DNA of 57,331 bases from JBLNBQ01 sp050260095 (GTDB lineage Bacteria > Bacillota > UBA5301 > DYFA01), in contig JBLNBQ010000178.1 of the NCBI GenBank assembly GCA_050260095.1, positions 1-57,331 on the forward strand, read 5' to 3'. The stretch's first letter is position 1; each line of letters opens with the position of its first letter. Below are positions 50,300-57,331 of the stretch, piece after piece. Made by a program: the position numbers and the translations under genes. Under the pieces are notes generated by a model. That model made no database searches. It worked only from the letters and a program-made list of their open reading frames with translations, and was not told the DNA's origin.

Positions 50300-50325
50300 G
50301 GTGGGGCCGGCCAGCCGGCCCCACC
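50300..50325 (+). other. Perfect hairpin after tuf
   Basis: GGTGGGGCCGG (50300-50310) pairs with CCGGCCCCACC (50315-50325) around CCAG. No T run follows, so termination by itself is doubtful; RNA processing or stabilisation of the tuf 3' end are alternatives. A second palindrome GGGAATTCCC lies at 50383-50392. Confidence 0.5.
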
Positions 50326-50440
50326 ACCCTGGTATCCGGCGGAACGATGAAGCGGGAGGTTGCTCGGGGCGGAGTGCCCTGAGGGAATTCCCGCGGAGAC
50401 TGCCCGTTTCGAGAATTCGGGCGACGAGGAGGGAACCCCC

Positions 50441-50752
50441 TTGGCGACGGCACAGAAGATCCGGATCCGCTTGAAGGCATTCGACCACAAGATCCTCGAC
50501 CAGTCCGCGGAGCGCATCGTCGATACGGCGAAGCGGACGGGGGCGCGCGTATCCGGTCCGATTCCCCTGCCGACGGAGAAGAACGTTTATACTGTTTTGC
50601 GGTCGGTCCACGTCGACAAAGACTCGCGGGAGCAGTTCGAGATGCGGACCCACAAGCGGCTCATCGACATCCTGGAGCCGACCCCGAAGACGGTGGACGC
50701 CCTGATGCGGCTGGACTTGCCGGCGGGCGTCGACATCGAGATCAAGCTGTAA
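50441..50752 (+). CDS. rpsJ: 30S ribosomal protein S10
   Basis: A 103-residue S10 (NusE); I-R-I-R-L-K-A-F-D-H-K-I-L-D and the G-P-I-P-L-P-T loop are clear. TTG 50441 follows GAGGAGGG; the frame extends to 50360 but the extra residues are not family-like. It opens the S10 operon. Confidence 0.96.
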   Translation: MATAQKIRIRLKAFDHKILDQSAERIVDTAKRTGARVSGPIPLPTEKNVYTVLRSVHVDKDSREQFEMRTHKRLIDILEPTPKTVDALMRLDLPAGVDIEIKL

Positions 50753-50802
50753 TAGATCGCAGCCCGGCTAGCGGCAGCGGGCGTGCGAGGAGGTGGAACC
50801 CC

Positions 50803-51429
50803 ATGCCGAAGGGGATTCTCGGCAAGAAAATCGGAATGACCCAGGTCTTTGACGAGAAGGGCGTGGCTATTCCGGTCACCGTCATCGAGGCGGGGCCCTG
50901 CCCGGTCGTTCAGGCGAAGACCGTCAAGACCGATGGATATGACGCCATCCAGCTCGCGTTCGGCGAGACCAAGGAGCGGCGGCTCACGAAGCCTGAGAAG
51001 GGGCATTTCGCCAAGGTCGGCCTCAAGCCCCACCGGTGGGTGAAGGAGATTCGGTGCACCCCCGAGGAGGTCAAGGAAGTCGGCACTGTGGTGACGGCGG
51101 ATGTCTTCGCGCCGGGCGAGGCGGTCGACGTGGTCGGCACCTCCCGGGGCAAGGGCTTCGCCGGCGTCATCAAGCGGTGGAAGTTCAACCGGGGTCCGAT
51201 GAGCCACGGTTCGATGTACCACCGGCGGACGGGCTCCCTGGGCGCCACCGACCCGGCCCGGGTTTTCAAGAACCGGCGGATGCCGGGGCGGATGGGCCAC
51301 GAGCGGGTCACGGTCAGGAACCTGAAGGTGGTCAAGGTCGACGCAGAGCAGAACCTGATCCTGGTTCGCGGGGCCGTCCCGGGCGCCAACGGCGCGTTGG
51401 TGCTCATCAAGCAGAGCACCAAGGCCTGA
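50803..51429 (+). CDS. rplC: 50S ribosomal protein L3
   Basis: A 208-residue L3; M-P-K-G-I-L-G-K-K-I-G-M-T-Q opening and the finger R-G-P-M-S-H-G-S near the peptidyl-transferase centre. GGAGGTGG precedes ATG. Confidence 0.98.
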   Translation: MPKGILGKKIGMTQVFDEKGVAIPVTVIEAGPCPVVQAKTVKTDGYDAIQLAFGETKERRLTKPEKGHFAKVGLKPHRWVKEIRCTPEEVKEVGTVVTADVFAPGEAVDVVGTSRGKGFAGVIKRWKFNRGPMSHGSMYHRRTGSLGATDPARVFKNRRMPGRMGHERVTVRNLKVVKVDAEQNLILVRGAVPGANGALVLIKQSTKA

Positions 51430-51460
51430 GGCCGGAAGTCCGGGGAAGGAGGTATAAGCA

Positions 51461-52081
51461 GTGCCAACCGTATCAGTGGTTAACGTCAAAGGCCAGAAGG
51501 TCGGTGAGCTAGCTCTTTCCGACGCGGTCTTTGGAGTGGAGTCCAACGAGGGCCTGTTGCACGAGGCCGTGGTCGCGTACCTGGCCAGCCGCCGGGCGGG
51601 CACGCATGACACCAAGACCCGCGGTGAGGTCTCCGGCGGCGGCCGGAAGCCTTGGCGCCAGAAGGGCACGGGCCGCGCCCGGCAGGGTTCGATCCGCGCT
51701 CCGCAGTGGCCGGGCGGCGGCACCGTGTTCGGTCCCACGCCGCGCAGCTACGCTTACAAGCTCCCCAAGAAGATGCGTCGCCTGGCGCTGAAGTCGGCGC
51801 TTTCGGCCAAGGTGAAGGCAGAGGAGATCGTGGTGCTCGACGAGCTGACCCTGGCCGAAGCCAAGACGAAGGAGATGGCGTCCGTCCTGGACGCCCTCAA
51901 GGCTGAGCAGGCGCTCATCGTCACCTCGGCTCCCGACCAGACGGTTGAACTGGCCGCCCGGAACATCCCGGGCGTCAAGACGGCAGCCGCCGACGGGCTG
52001 AACGTGTACGACGTCCTCGCCCACGATCGCCTGATCATCACGAAGGACGCGGTCGCCAAGGTGGAGGAGGTATTGGGCTGA
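51461..52081 (+). CDS. rplD: 50S ribosomal protein L4
   Basis: A 206-residue L4 that lines the exit tunnel; the extended loop with W-R-Q-K-G-T-G-R-A-R-Q-G-S is present. GTG 51461 follows AAGGAGG. The stop shares one base with the rplW start. Confidence 0.97.
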   Translation: MPTVSVVNVKGQKVGELALSDAVFGVESNEGLLHEAVVAYLASRRAGTHDTKTRGEVSGGGRKPWRQKGTGRARQGSIRAPQWPGGGTVFGPTPRSYAYKLPKKMRRLALKSALSAKVKAEEIVVLDELTLAEAKTKEMASVLDALKAEQALIVTSAPDQTVELAARNIPGVKTAAADGLNVYDVLAHDRLIITKDAVAKVEEVLG

Positions 52082-52368
52082 TGGACGTGCGGGACATCAT
52101 TCGCCGGCCGCTCATCACCGAGAAGAGCACCGGGATCATGAGCGATGGCAACCAGTACACCTTCGAGGTGGCGCCGGGGGCCAACAAGACTCAGATCAAG
52201 GCGGCAGTCGAGGAGATTTTCAAGGTTAAGGTCGTGGCGGTCAACACGGTGAACGTGCCTGGCAAGACCAAGCGGCAGGGCCGGTTCGTCGGCAAGACGG
52301 CGGCGCGCAAGAAGGCCGTGGTGACGCTCCGGGCCGGTGACCGGATCGAAGTCTTGGAAGGGGTATAA
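52081..52368 (+). CDS. rplW: 50S ribosomal protein L23
   Basis: A 95-residue L23; I-I-R-R-P-L-I-T-E-K and G-K-T-K-R-Q-G-R-F segments. It forms the exit-port docking site for trigger factor and SRP. Overlaps rplD by one base. Confidence 0.97.
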   Translation: MDVRDIIRRPLITEKSTGIMSDGNQYTFEVAPGANKTQIKAAVEEIFKVKVVAVNTVNVPGKTKRQGRFVGKTAARKKAVVTLRAGDRIEVLEGV

Positions 52369-52401
52369 GCCCCGTCTGAGCTAACGGTAGGGGGGACCAA
52401 G

Positions 52402-53229
52402 ATGCCTGTCAAGAAGTTCAAGCCGACCTCGCCGGGTCGCCGGACGATGTCGGTTCCCACCTTCGAGGAATTGACGACCGACAAGCCTGAGCGGTCGCTG
52501 CTGGAGCCCCTCCGGGGCCGGGGCGGCCGGAACAGCTACGGCCGGGTGACCACTCGCCATCAGGGCGGCGGGCACAAGCGGATGTACCGGGTCATCGACT
52601 TCAAGCGCGACAAGGACGGGATTCCGGGGAAGGTTGCCACCATCGAGTACGACCCGAACCGGTCTGCCCGGATCGCTCTTCTCCACTATGCCGACGGCGA
52701 GAAGCGGTACATCATCGCTCCGCTGGGCTTGAACGTGGGCGACACGGTGATGTCCGGCGAGACTGCCGACATCAAACCGGGCAACTGCCTGAAGCTGGGG
52801 AACATCCCGGTGGGCACCACGATCCACAATCTGGAACTGATGCCGGGCAAAGGCGCCCAACTGGTCCGTTCGGCGGGAGCAGGCGCGCAGCTCATGGCGA
52901 AGGAAGGCGAGTACAGCCACGTGCGGCTGCCGTCCGGTGAGATGAGGCTCATCCCCACGGCCTGCCGGGCCACCATCGGCCAGGTGGGCAACGTGGAGCA
53001 CGAGAACGTCTCCTACGGCAAGGCGGGGCGGACGCGGTGGAAGGGCGTGCGGCCCTCCGTCCGAGGCGTGGTCATGAACCCGATCGACCACCCGCACGGC
53101 GGTGGCGAGGCCCGGGCGCCCATCGGTCACGCTGGTCCGCTGACCCCGTGGGGCAAGCCGACCCTGGGTTACCGAACTCGCAAGCGGAAGGCGTCTGACA
53201 AATTGATCGTCCGCCGGCGGAAGAAGTAG
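52402..53229 (+). CDS. rplB: 50S ribosomal protein L2
   Basis: A 275-residue L2, needed for subunit joining and the peptidyl-transferase region. Signature P-T-S-P-G-R-R at the start and the H-P-H-G-G-G-E loop near the C-terminus are intact. The 33-nt gap before it holds a GGTAGGGGGGACC ribosome region. Confidence 0.98.
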   Translation: MPVKKFKPTSPGRRTMSVPTFEELTTDKPERSLLEPLRGRGGRNSYGRVTTRHQGGGHKRMYRVIDFKRDKDGIPGKVATIEYDPNRSARIALLHYADGEKRYIIAPLGLNVGDTVMSGETADIKPGNCLKLGNIPVGTTIHNLELMPGKGAQLVRSAGAGAQLMAKEGEYSHVRLPSGEMRLIPTACRATIGQVGNVEHENVSYGKAGRTRWKGVRPSVRGVVMNPIDHPHGGGEARAPIGHAGPLTPWGKPTLGYRTRKRKASDKLIVRRRKK

Positions 53230-53250
53230 GCGGCAAGGAGGGCTAGGAAA

Positions 53251-53535
53251 GTGGCCAGATCGCTCAAGAAGGGGCCCTTCATCGACGAGCACCTGCTCAA
53301 GAAGGCCCAGGCCATGAACGAAAAGGGCGAGAAGCGCGTCGTCAAGACCTGGTCCCGCCGTTCCACGGTCTATCCGGAACTGGTCGGACACACGATCGCA
53401 GTGCACGACGGGCGCAAGCACGTTCCCATTTACATCACCGAAGAGATGGTGGGCCACAAGCTCGGCGAGTTCGCACCGACCCGGACCTTCCGGGGACACG
53501 GTTCGCACACCGAGAAGTCCACCGCCTTGAAGTAG
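53251..53535 (+). CDS. rpsS: 30S ribosomal protein S19
   Basis: A 94-residue S19; R-S-L-K-K-G-P-F-I-D opening and W-S-R-R-S-T loop. GTG 53251 after AAGGAGGG. Confidence 0.98.
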   Translation: MARSLKKGPFIDEHLLKKAQAMNEKGEKRVVKTWSRRSTVYPELVGHTIAVHDGRKHVPIYITEEMVGHKLGEFAPTRTFRGHGSHTEKSTALK

Positions 53536-53546
53536 GGGGTGGCGAG

Positions 53547-53888
53547 ATGGAAGCAAGAGCCATCGCAAAGTACATCAGGATCTCCCCCCGCAAGTGCCGC
53601 CAGGTCATCGACCTGATCCGGGGCAAGCAGCTGGGCGAGGCGCTGAACATCCTCCGGTACACCCCCAACGCCGGCGCCGACATCATCGAGAAGGTGGTCA
53701 AGTCGGCGGCGGCCAACGCAGAGCACAACTTCGCGATGAACGTGGCCGGGCTGTACGTGGCTGAGGCCTTCGTGGACCAGGGTCCCACCCTCAAGCGGGT
53801 GTCGCCCCGGGCGCGGGGGCGGGCCGATAGGATCCGGAAGCGCATGAGCCACGTCACCGTGGTGCTCAGGGAGAAGAAGGAGGGTTAA
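53547..53888 (+). CDS. rplV: 50S ribosomal protein L22
   Basis: A 113-residue L22 with R-I-S-P-R-K-C-R-Q-V and the tunnel hairpin R-V-S-P-R-A-R-G-R-A. Stop 2 nt before rpsC. Confidence 0.98.
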   Translation: MEARAIAKYIRISPRKCRQVIDLIRGKQLGEALNILRYTPNAGADIIEKVVKSAAANAEHNFAMNVAGLYVAEAFVDQGPTLKRVSPRARGRADRIRKRMSHVTVVLREKKEG

Positions 53889-53890
53889 GC

Positions 53891-54658
53891 GTGGGGCACA
53901 AGACTCATCCGCTGGGTCTCCGGCTCGGCATCATCAAAGACTGGGACGCTCGCTGGTATGCCGACCGTGAGTACGCCAGCCTTCTCCACGAGGATCTTAA
54001 GATCCGCAAGTTCCTGAAGGAGCGTTTCTTCGGCGCCGGCCTCTCGAAGGTTTCGATCGAGCGGGCCGCCAACCGCCTGAAGGTGGCGCTCCACACCGCC
54101 CGGCCCGGCATGGTGATCGGGAAGGGCGGCCAGGAAGTCGATAAGGTGAAGGCGCAGCTCGAGGCGCTCACTGGCAAGCAGGTCGCGGTGAACATCGTCG
54201 AGATCAAGCAGCCCGACCTGGACGCCCAGTTGGTCGCTGAGAACATCGCCTTCCAGCTCGAACGCCGGATTTCGTTCCGGCGGGCCATGAAGCAGGCGAT
54301 TCAGCGGACCATGCGCCTAGGCGCCCGGGGGATCAAGTGCGCCGTGGCGGGCCGCCTCGGCGGGGCGGAGATCGCCCGGTCGGAGTGGTTCCCGGAAGGT
54401 TCCATCCCGCTGCACACCCTGCGGGCCGACATCGACTACGGGTTCGCCGAGGCGTCGACGACCTACGGGAAGATCGGCGTGAAGGTGTGGATCTACAAGG
54501 GCGAGGTGCTCCACCGGAAGGCGGGCGCAGCCGCCGCGGACCAGCGGCCCCGCAGCGAGCGGGACTTCCGGGACGATCGGCCGGCCAAGGTGCGTGACCG
54601 GGAACGCGAGCTGCGGGCTCGGGAGCGCGAGGCAGGCCAGCATGAGGGGGGCGAGTAA
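53891..54658 (+). CDS. rpsC: 30S ribosomal protein S3 with charged C-terminal extension
   Basis: A 255-residue S3; G-H-K-T-H-P-L-G-L-R-L-G opening, KH domain G-M-V-I-G-K-G-G and S-T-T-Y-G-K-I-G-V-K. After the usual end, ~40 extra residues rich in Arg/Glu/Asp/Ala follow. GTG 53891 follows AGGAGGG. Confidence 0.97.
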   Translation: MGHKTHPLGLRLGIIKDWDARWYADREYASLLHEDLKIRKFLKERFFGAGLSKVSIERAANRLKVALHTARPGMVIGKGGQEVDKVKAQLEALTGKQVAVNIVEIKQPDLDAQLVAENIAFQLERRISFRRAMKQAIQRTMRLGARGIKCAVAGRLGGAEIARSEWFPEGSIPLHTLRADIDYGFAEASTTYGKIGVKVWIYKGEVLHRKAGAAAADQRPRSERDFRDDRPAKVRDRERELRAREREAGQHEGGE

Positions 54659-54661
54659 GGC

Positions 54662-55096
54662 ATGCTGAGTCCCAAGCGCGTCAAGTTCCGCAAGGTTCAG
54701 CGTGGCCGCATGCAGGGCAAAGCCACGCGGGGCAACGAGGTGACTTACGGCGAGTTCGGGCTGCAGGCTTTGGAGGCGGGCTGGATCACCAGCGTGCAGA
54801 TCGAGGCGGCCCGTATCGCGATGACCCGGTATATCAAGCGCGGCGGCAAGGTGTGGATCAAGATTTTCCCCGACAAGCCCGTCACCGCCAAGCCCGCTGA
54901 AACCCGCATGGGTTCGGGCAAGGGCGCCCCCGAGTACTGGGTGGCGGTGGTCAAGCCGGGCCGCGTGATGTTCGAGATCGCGGGTGTGCCCGAGGAAGCG
55001 GCCAAGGAAGCGATGCGCCTGGCGGCGCACAAGCTTCCGGTGAAGGCCAAGTTCGTGGCAAGAACCGAGGCGGGTGGTGAAGCCAATGAAGAGTAA
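54662..55096 (+). CDS. rplP: 50S ribosomal protein L16
   Basis: A 144-residue L16; L-S-P-K-R-V-K-F-R-K opening and R-M-G-S-G-K-G loop near the A-site tRNA. Its end overlaps the rpmC start. Confidence 0.98.
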   Translation: MLSPKRVKFRKVQRGRMQGKATRGNEVTYGEFGLQALEAGWITSVQIEAARIAMTRYIKRGGKVWIKIFPDKPVTAKPAETRMGSGKGAPEYWVAVVKPGRVMFEIAGVPEEAAKEAMRLAAHKLPVKAKFVARTEAGGEANEE

Positions 55097-55292
55097 GGAG
55101 ATCCGTGATCTGACCTCCGAGGAGATCACGCACAAGGTCAAGGACCTTAAGACTGAACTCTTCAACTTGCGGTTCCAGATGGCTACCGGGCAGCTCGACA
55201 ACCCGATGCGCCTCTCCGAGGTGCGCAAGAACATCGCCCGGTGCAAGACGATCCTGCGCGAGCGGGAACTGAAGATCAACGCCGGGTCCTGA
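55086..55292 (+). CDS. rpmC: 50S ribosomal protein L29
   Basis: A 68-residue two-helix L29 (M-K-S-K-E-I-R-D-L). ATG 55086 is chosen over the GTGs at 55074/55077 because the family begins here and GGTGGTG supplies the ribosome site; it overlaps rplP by 11 nt. Confidence 0.95.
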   Translation: MKSKEIRDLTSEEITHKVKDLKTELFNLRFQMATGQLDNPMRLSEVRKNIARCKTILRERELKINAGS

Positions 55293-55315
55293 AGAGGGCC
55301 AAGGAGGATTGGGCG

Positions 55316-55573
55316 ATGGCGGAAAGAGGCGAGCGCAAGGAGCGGGTCGGGGTCGTGGTGAGCGACAAGATGGAGAAGACCGTCGTGGTGGCGGTCGAGG
55401 ATCTGGTTCGCCACCCCCTCTACGGCCGCACGGTGAAGCGCACAGTCAAGTTTAAGGCCCATAGCGAGAACAACGAGGCCAAAGTGGGGGATCGGGTGCG
55501 CCTGATGGAGACCCGCCCTCTCTCCAAGGATAAGCGCTGGCGCGTAGTCGAGATCCTGGAGAAGGCCCGGTAA
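55316..55573 (+). CDS. rpsQ: 30S ribosomal protein S17
   Basis: An 85-residue S17; K-E-R-V-G-V-V-V-S-D-K-M-E-K-T and S-K-D-K-R-W-R-V-V. ATG 55316 has AAGGAGG upstream; the longer frame overlaps rpmC and is not family-like. Confidence 0.97.
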   Translation: MAERGERKERVGVVVSDKMEKTVVVAVEDLVRHPLYGRTVKRTVKFKAHSENNEAKVGDRVRLMETRPLSKDKRWRVVEILEKAR

Positions 55574-55607
55574 AGCCCGCAAGGGTTCAAGGTAGGAGGG
55601 TCAAGAC

Positions 55608-55976
55608 GTGATCCAGCAGGAGACGATCCTCAACGTGGCCGACAACTCCGGAGCCCGCGAGCTTCTCTGCATCCGGGTTCTGGGTGGCTCGAAACGGAAA
55701 TACGCCGGGGTGGGCGACGTCATCATCGCCTCGGTCAAAGAGGCCATCCCTGGTGGCATGGTCAAGAAGGGCGATGTGGTGCGGGCGGTGGTGGTTCGCA
55801 CCAAGAAGGAGAAGCGGCGCCCCGACGGCTCGTACATCCGGTTCGACGAGAACGCGGCGGTGATCATCAACGAGCAGGGCAACCCGCGCGGCACCCGCAT
55901 CTTCGGTCCAGTCGCCCGTGAACTGCGCGACAAGGACTACATGAAGATCATCTCGCTGGCGCCGGAGGTTCTCTAG
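55608..55976 (+). CDS. rplN: 50S ribosomal protein L14
   Basis: A 122-residue L14; M-I-Q-Q-E-T-I-L-N-V-A-D-N-S-G-A-R core and the ARELRDKDYMKI ending. GTG 55608 with GTAGGAGGG upstream. Confidence 0.98.
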   Translation: MIQQETILNVADNSGARELLCIRVLGGSKRKYAGVGDVIIASVKEAIPGGMVKKGDVVRAVVVRTKKEKRRPDGSYIRFDENAAVIINEQGNPRGTRIFGPVARELRDKDYMKIISLAPEVL

Positions 55977-55991
55977 GCGAGGAGGGTTAAG

Positions 55992-56315
55992 ATGGCCGGT
56001 AAGATTCACGTGAAGAAGGGCGACCTCGTCAAGGTCCTGTCCGGCAAGGATGCGGGCAAGCGGGGTAAGGTGCTGGAGGTCATGCCGGACAAGGGCCGGC
56101 TGATCGTGGACGGCGTTAACGTCCTGAAGCGGCACCAGAAGCCGACCAAGGAGGTCCCGCAGGGCGGGATCATCGAGCGTCCGGGGGCGCTGGCCGCTAG
56201 CAACGTGATGCTGGTCTGCCCCAGTTGTGATCAGGCGACCCGGATTGGCCGGGAGCGCGACTCCGAGGGACGTGCGCAGCGGGTGTGCAAGCACTGCGGG
56301 CGTGCGATCGACTGA
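55992..56315 (+). CDS. rplX: 50S ribosomal protein L24
   Basis: A 107-residue L24 with the KOW motif K-V-L-S-G-K-D-A-G-K-R-G-K and a C-terminal CPSC/CKHC pair that suggests a zinc site. Confidence 0.97.
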   Translation: MAGKIHVKKGDLVKVLSGKDAGKRGKVLEVMPDKGRLIVDGVNVLKRHQKPTKEVPQGGIIERPGALAASNVMLVCPSCDQATRIGRERDSEGRAQRVCKHCGRAID

Positions 56316-56344
56316 CCGGAGTCAGGAAAAGGGGGATTCCGGGG

Positions 56345-56887
56345 ATGGCACCTCGGCTGAAGGAGAAGTACCTGAAGGAAGTGGCCCCTGCGCTGGTGGA
56401 GCGGTTCAAGTACCAGAACCCGATGCAGGTGCCGAAGATCGAGAAGGTCGTCATCAACATGGGCGTGGGCGATGCGGTGGCGGACCCGAAGGCGCTGGAT
56501 GCCGCGATGAGCGACCTGGCGCAGATCGTTGGGCAGAAACCGCAGATCACCCGGGCCAAGAAGTCCATCGCCGCCTTCAAGATCCGGCAGGGGATGGCGA
56601 TTGGCACCAAGGTCACCCTCCGGGGCGACCGGATGTACGAGTTTCTCGACAAGCTGATGAACGTGGCGCTGCCGCGTATCCGCGACTTCCGGGGTGTGCC
56701 GGCCAAGGCTTTTGACGGTCGCGGCAACTACACCCTGGGGCTCAAGGAACAGCTCATCTTCCCCGAGATCGAATACGACAAGATTGACAAGGTTCGGGGG
56801 ATGGACGTGGTGATCGTGACCACGGCCAAGACCGACGAAGAGGCCAGCGAACTGCTGAAGCTCTTGGGCATGCCCCTCCGGGCTTAA
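56345..56887 (+). CDS. rplE: 50S ribosomal protein L5
   Basis: A 180-residue L5 that binds 5S rRNA; V-P-K-I-E-K-V-V-I-N-M-G-V-G and R-G-V-P-A-K-A-F-D-G-R-G-N-Y. ATG 56345 with AAGGGGG upstream region. Confidence 0.98.
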   Translation: MAPRLKEKYLKEVAPALVERFKYQNPMQVPKIEKVVINMGVGDAVADPKALDAAMSDLAQIVGQKPQITRAKKSIAAFKIRQGMAIGTKVTLRGDRMYEFLDKLMNVALPRIRDFRGVPAKAFDGRGNYTLGLKEQLIFPEIEYDKIDKVRGMDVVIVTTAKTDEEASELLKLLGMPLRA

Positions 56888-56919
56888 GCCTCGCAGAGAA
56901 GAGAAGGAGGGAACGAGGT

Positions 56920-57105
56920 TTGGCCAAGAAGTCGCTAATCGCCAAGGCGGGCCGGCCCCAGAAGTTCCAGGTGAGGGGCTATCACCGGTGCAAGATTTGT
57001 GGCCGTCCCCGGGCGTTCATGAGAAAGTTCCAGATGTGCCGCATCTGCTTCCGGAGACTGGCCCTGACCGGTCAGATTCCCGGGGTTACCAAGGCCAGTT
57101 GGTAG
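56920..57105 (+). CDS. rpsN: 30S ribosomal protein S14, zinc-binding (type Z)
   Basis: A 61-residue short S14 with C-K-I-C and C-R-I-C zinc ligands, as in Bacillota and thermophiles. TTG 56920 follows GAAGGAGGG. Confidence 0.97.
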   Translation: MAKKSLIAKAGRPQKFQVRGYHRCKICGRPRAFMRKFQMCRICFRRLALTGQIPGVTKASW

Positions 57106-57136
57106 GGCGGGCGCATTTGGAAAGGGGGTTTAAGAC

Positions 57137-57331
57137 ATGGTCATGACGGACCCGATCGGCGACATGCTGACCAGGATTCGGAACGCCAGTTCCGTGAATC
57201 ACAACAGCGTCGACGTGCCGGCCTCGCGGCTCAAGATGGAGCTGGCACGGCTGCTCAAAGAGGAAGGTTTCGTCCGGGACGTCGAGTGGGTGACCGACGG
57301 CGGCAAGCGTTCGATCCGGATTTACCTGAAG
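57137..57331 (+). CDS. rpsH: 30S ribosomal protein S8 (3' end outside window)
   Basis: The first 65 codons of S8: M-T-D-P-I-G-D-M-L-T-R-I-R-N-A and the L-L-K-E-E-G-F strand. It could begin at ATG 57137 or 57143; AAAGGGGG is upstream. The rest of the spc operon lies to the right. Confidence 0.95.
   Translation, partial: MVMTDPIGDMLTRIRNASSVNHNSVDVPASRLKMELARLLKEEGFVRDVEWVTDGGKRSIRIYLK

Overview
The window is a 57 kb stretch of the core chromosome of a high-GC, endospore-forming member of the Bacillota (Firmicutes), most likely a deep clostridial or related lineage. The evidence is the gene order ctsR-mcsA-mcsB-clpC, radA-disA, carD, PIN/TRAM-ispDF, gltX-(Cys T-box)-cysE-cysS-mrnC, rlmB, sigH, rpmG-secE-nusG-rplKAJL-rpoBC and the str/S10/spc ribosomal operons. 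This is essentially the order known around the Bacillus subtilis origin-proximal region. Sporulation sigma-H, a SleB-type hydrolase, T-box regulation and sigma-A-like promoters fit the same assignment. I do not assign a genus. In my start assignments about 20 genes use GTG and 7 use TTG.

Region by region: (1) 1-5318 holds the 3' end of guaB, a CPBP-family membrane protease and a chemotaxis-type cheW-cheA-cheB block without receptor, cheR or cheY. (2) 5347-8645 holds a YigZ/IMPACT protein on the minus strand, a COG2509-like FAD protein and an RlmI-like rRNA methyltransferase. (3) 8707-13474 is the CtsR-controlled protein quality control operon ctsR-mcsA-mcsB-clpC with a visible operator. (4) 13475-16390 is a non-canonical insertion (GNAT acetyltransferase, RibD-C reductase, five-LysM SleB-like hydrolase) between clpC and radA. 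(5) 16549-24879 carries radA and disA (c-di-AMP), a small MazG-like protein on the minus strand, carD, a membrane PIN/TRAM protein, an in-frame ispD-ispF fusion, a CBS protein and gltX. (6) 24820-27739 is a cysteine T-box unit, cysE-cysS-mrnC. (7) 27797-31956 holds thyX, rlmB, a VanW/G5 protein and sigH. (8) 31987-34270 has four tRNA genes (Thr-UGU, Gly-UCC, initiator Met, Thr-GGU), a small zinc-ribbon protein and a tlpA-ccdA pair. (9) 34272-45619 is the rpmG-secE-nusG-rplKA, L10-leader-rplJL and rpoBC transcription/translation block. (10) 45636-57331 holds an L7Ae-like gene, rpsL-rpsG-fusA-tuf and the S10/spc operons up to a truncated rpsH.

The content is mostly housekeeping: transcription, translation, proteostasis, second-messenger signalling and isoprenoid and cysteine metabolism. 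I see no insertion sequence, prophage, CRISPR array, toxin-antitoxin or defence island, and no clearly new multi-gene system. The features most worth following up are the IspDF fusion, the Cys-rich EF-Tu loop, the long acidic RpoB tail, the nested RNA structure between rplL and rpoB, the FG-repeat tail on RlmB, the small zinc-ribbon gene, and promoters embedded in the 3' ends of gltX and vanW.
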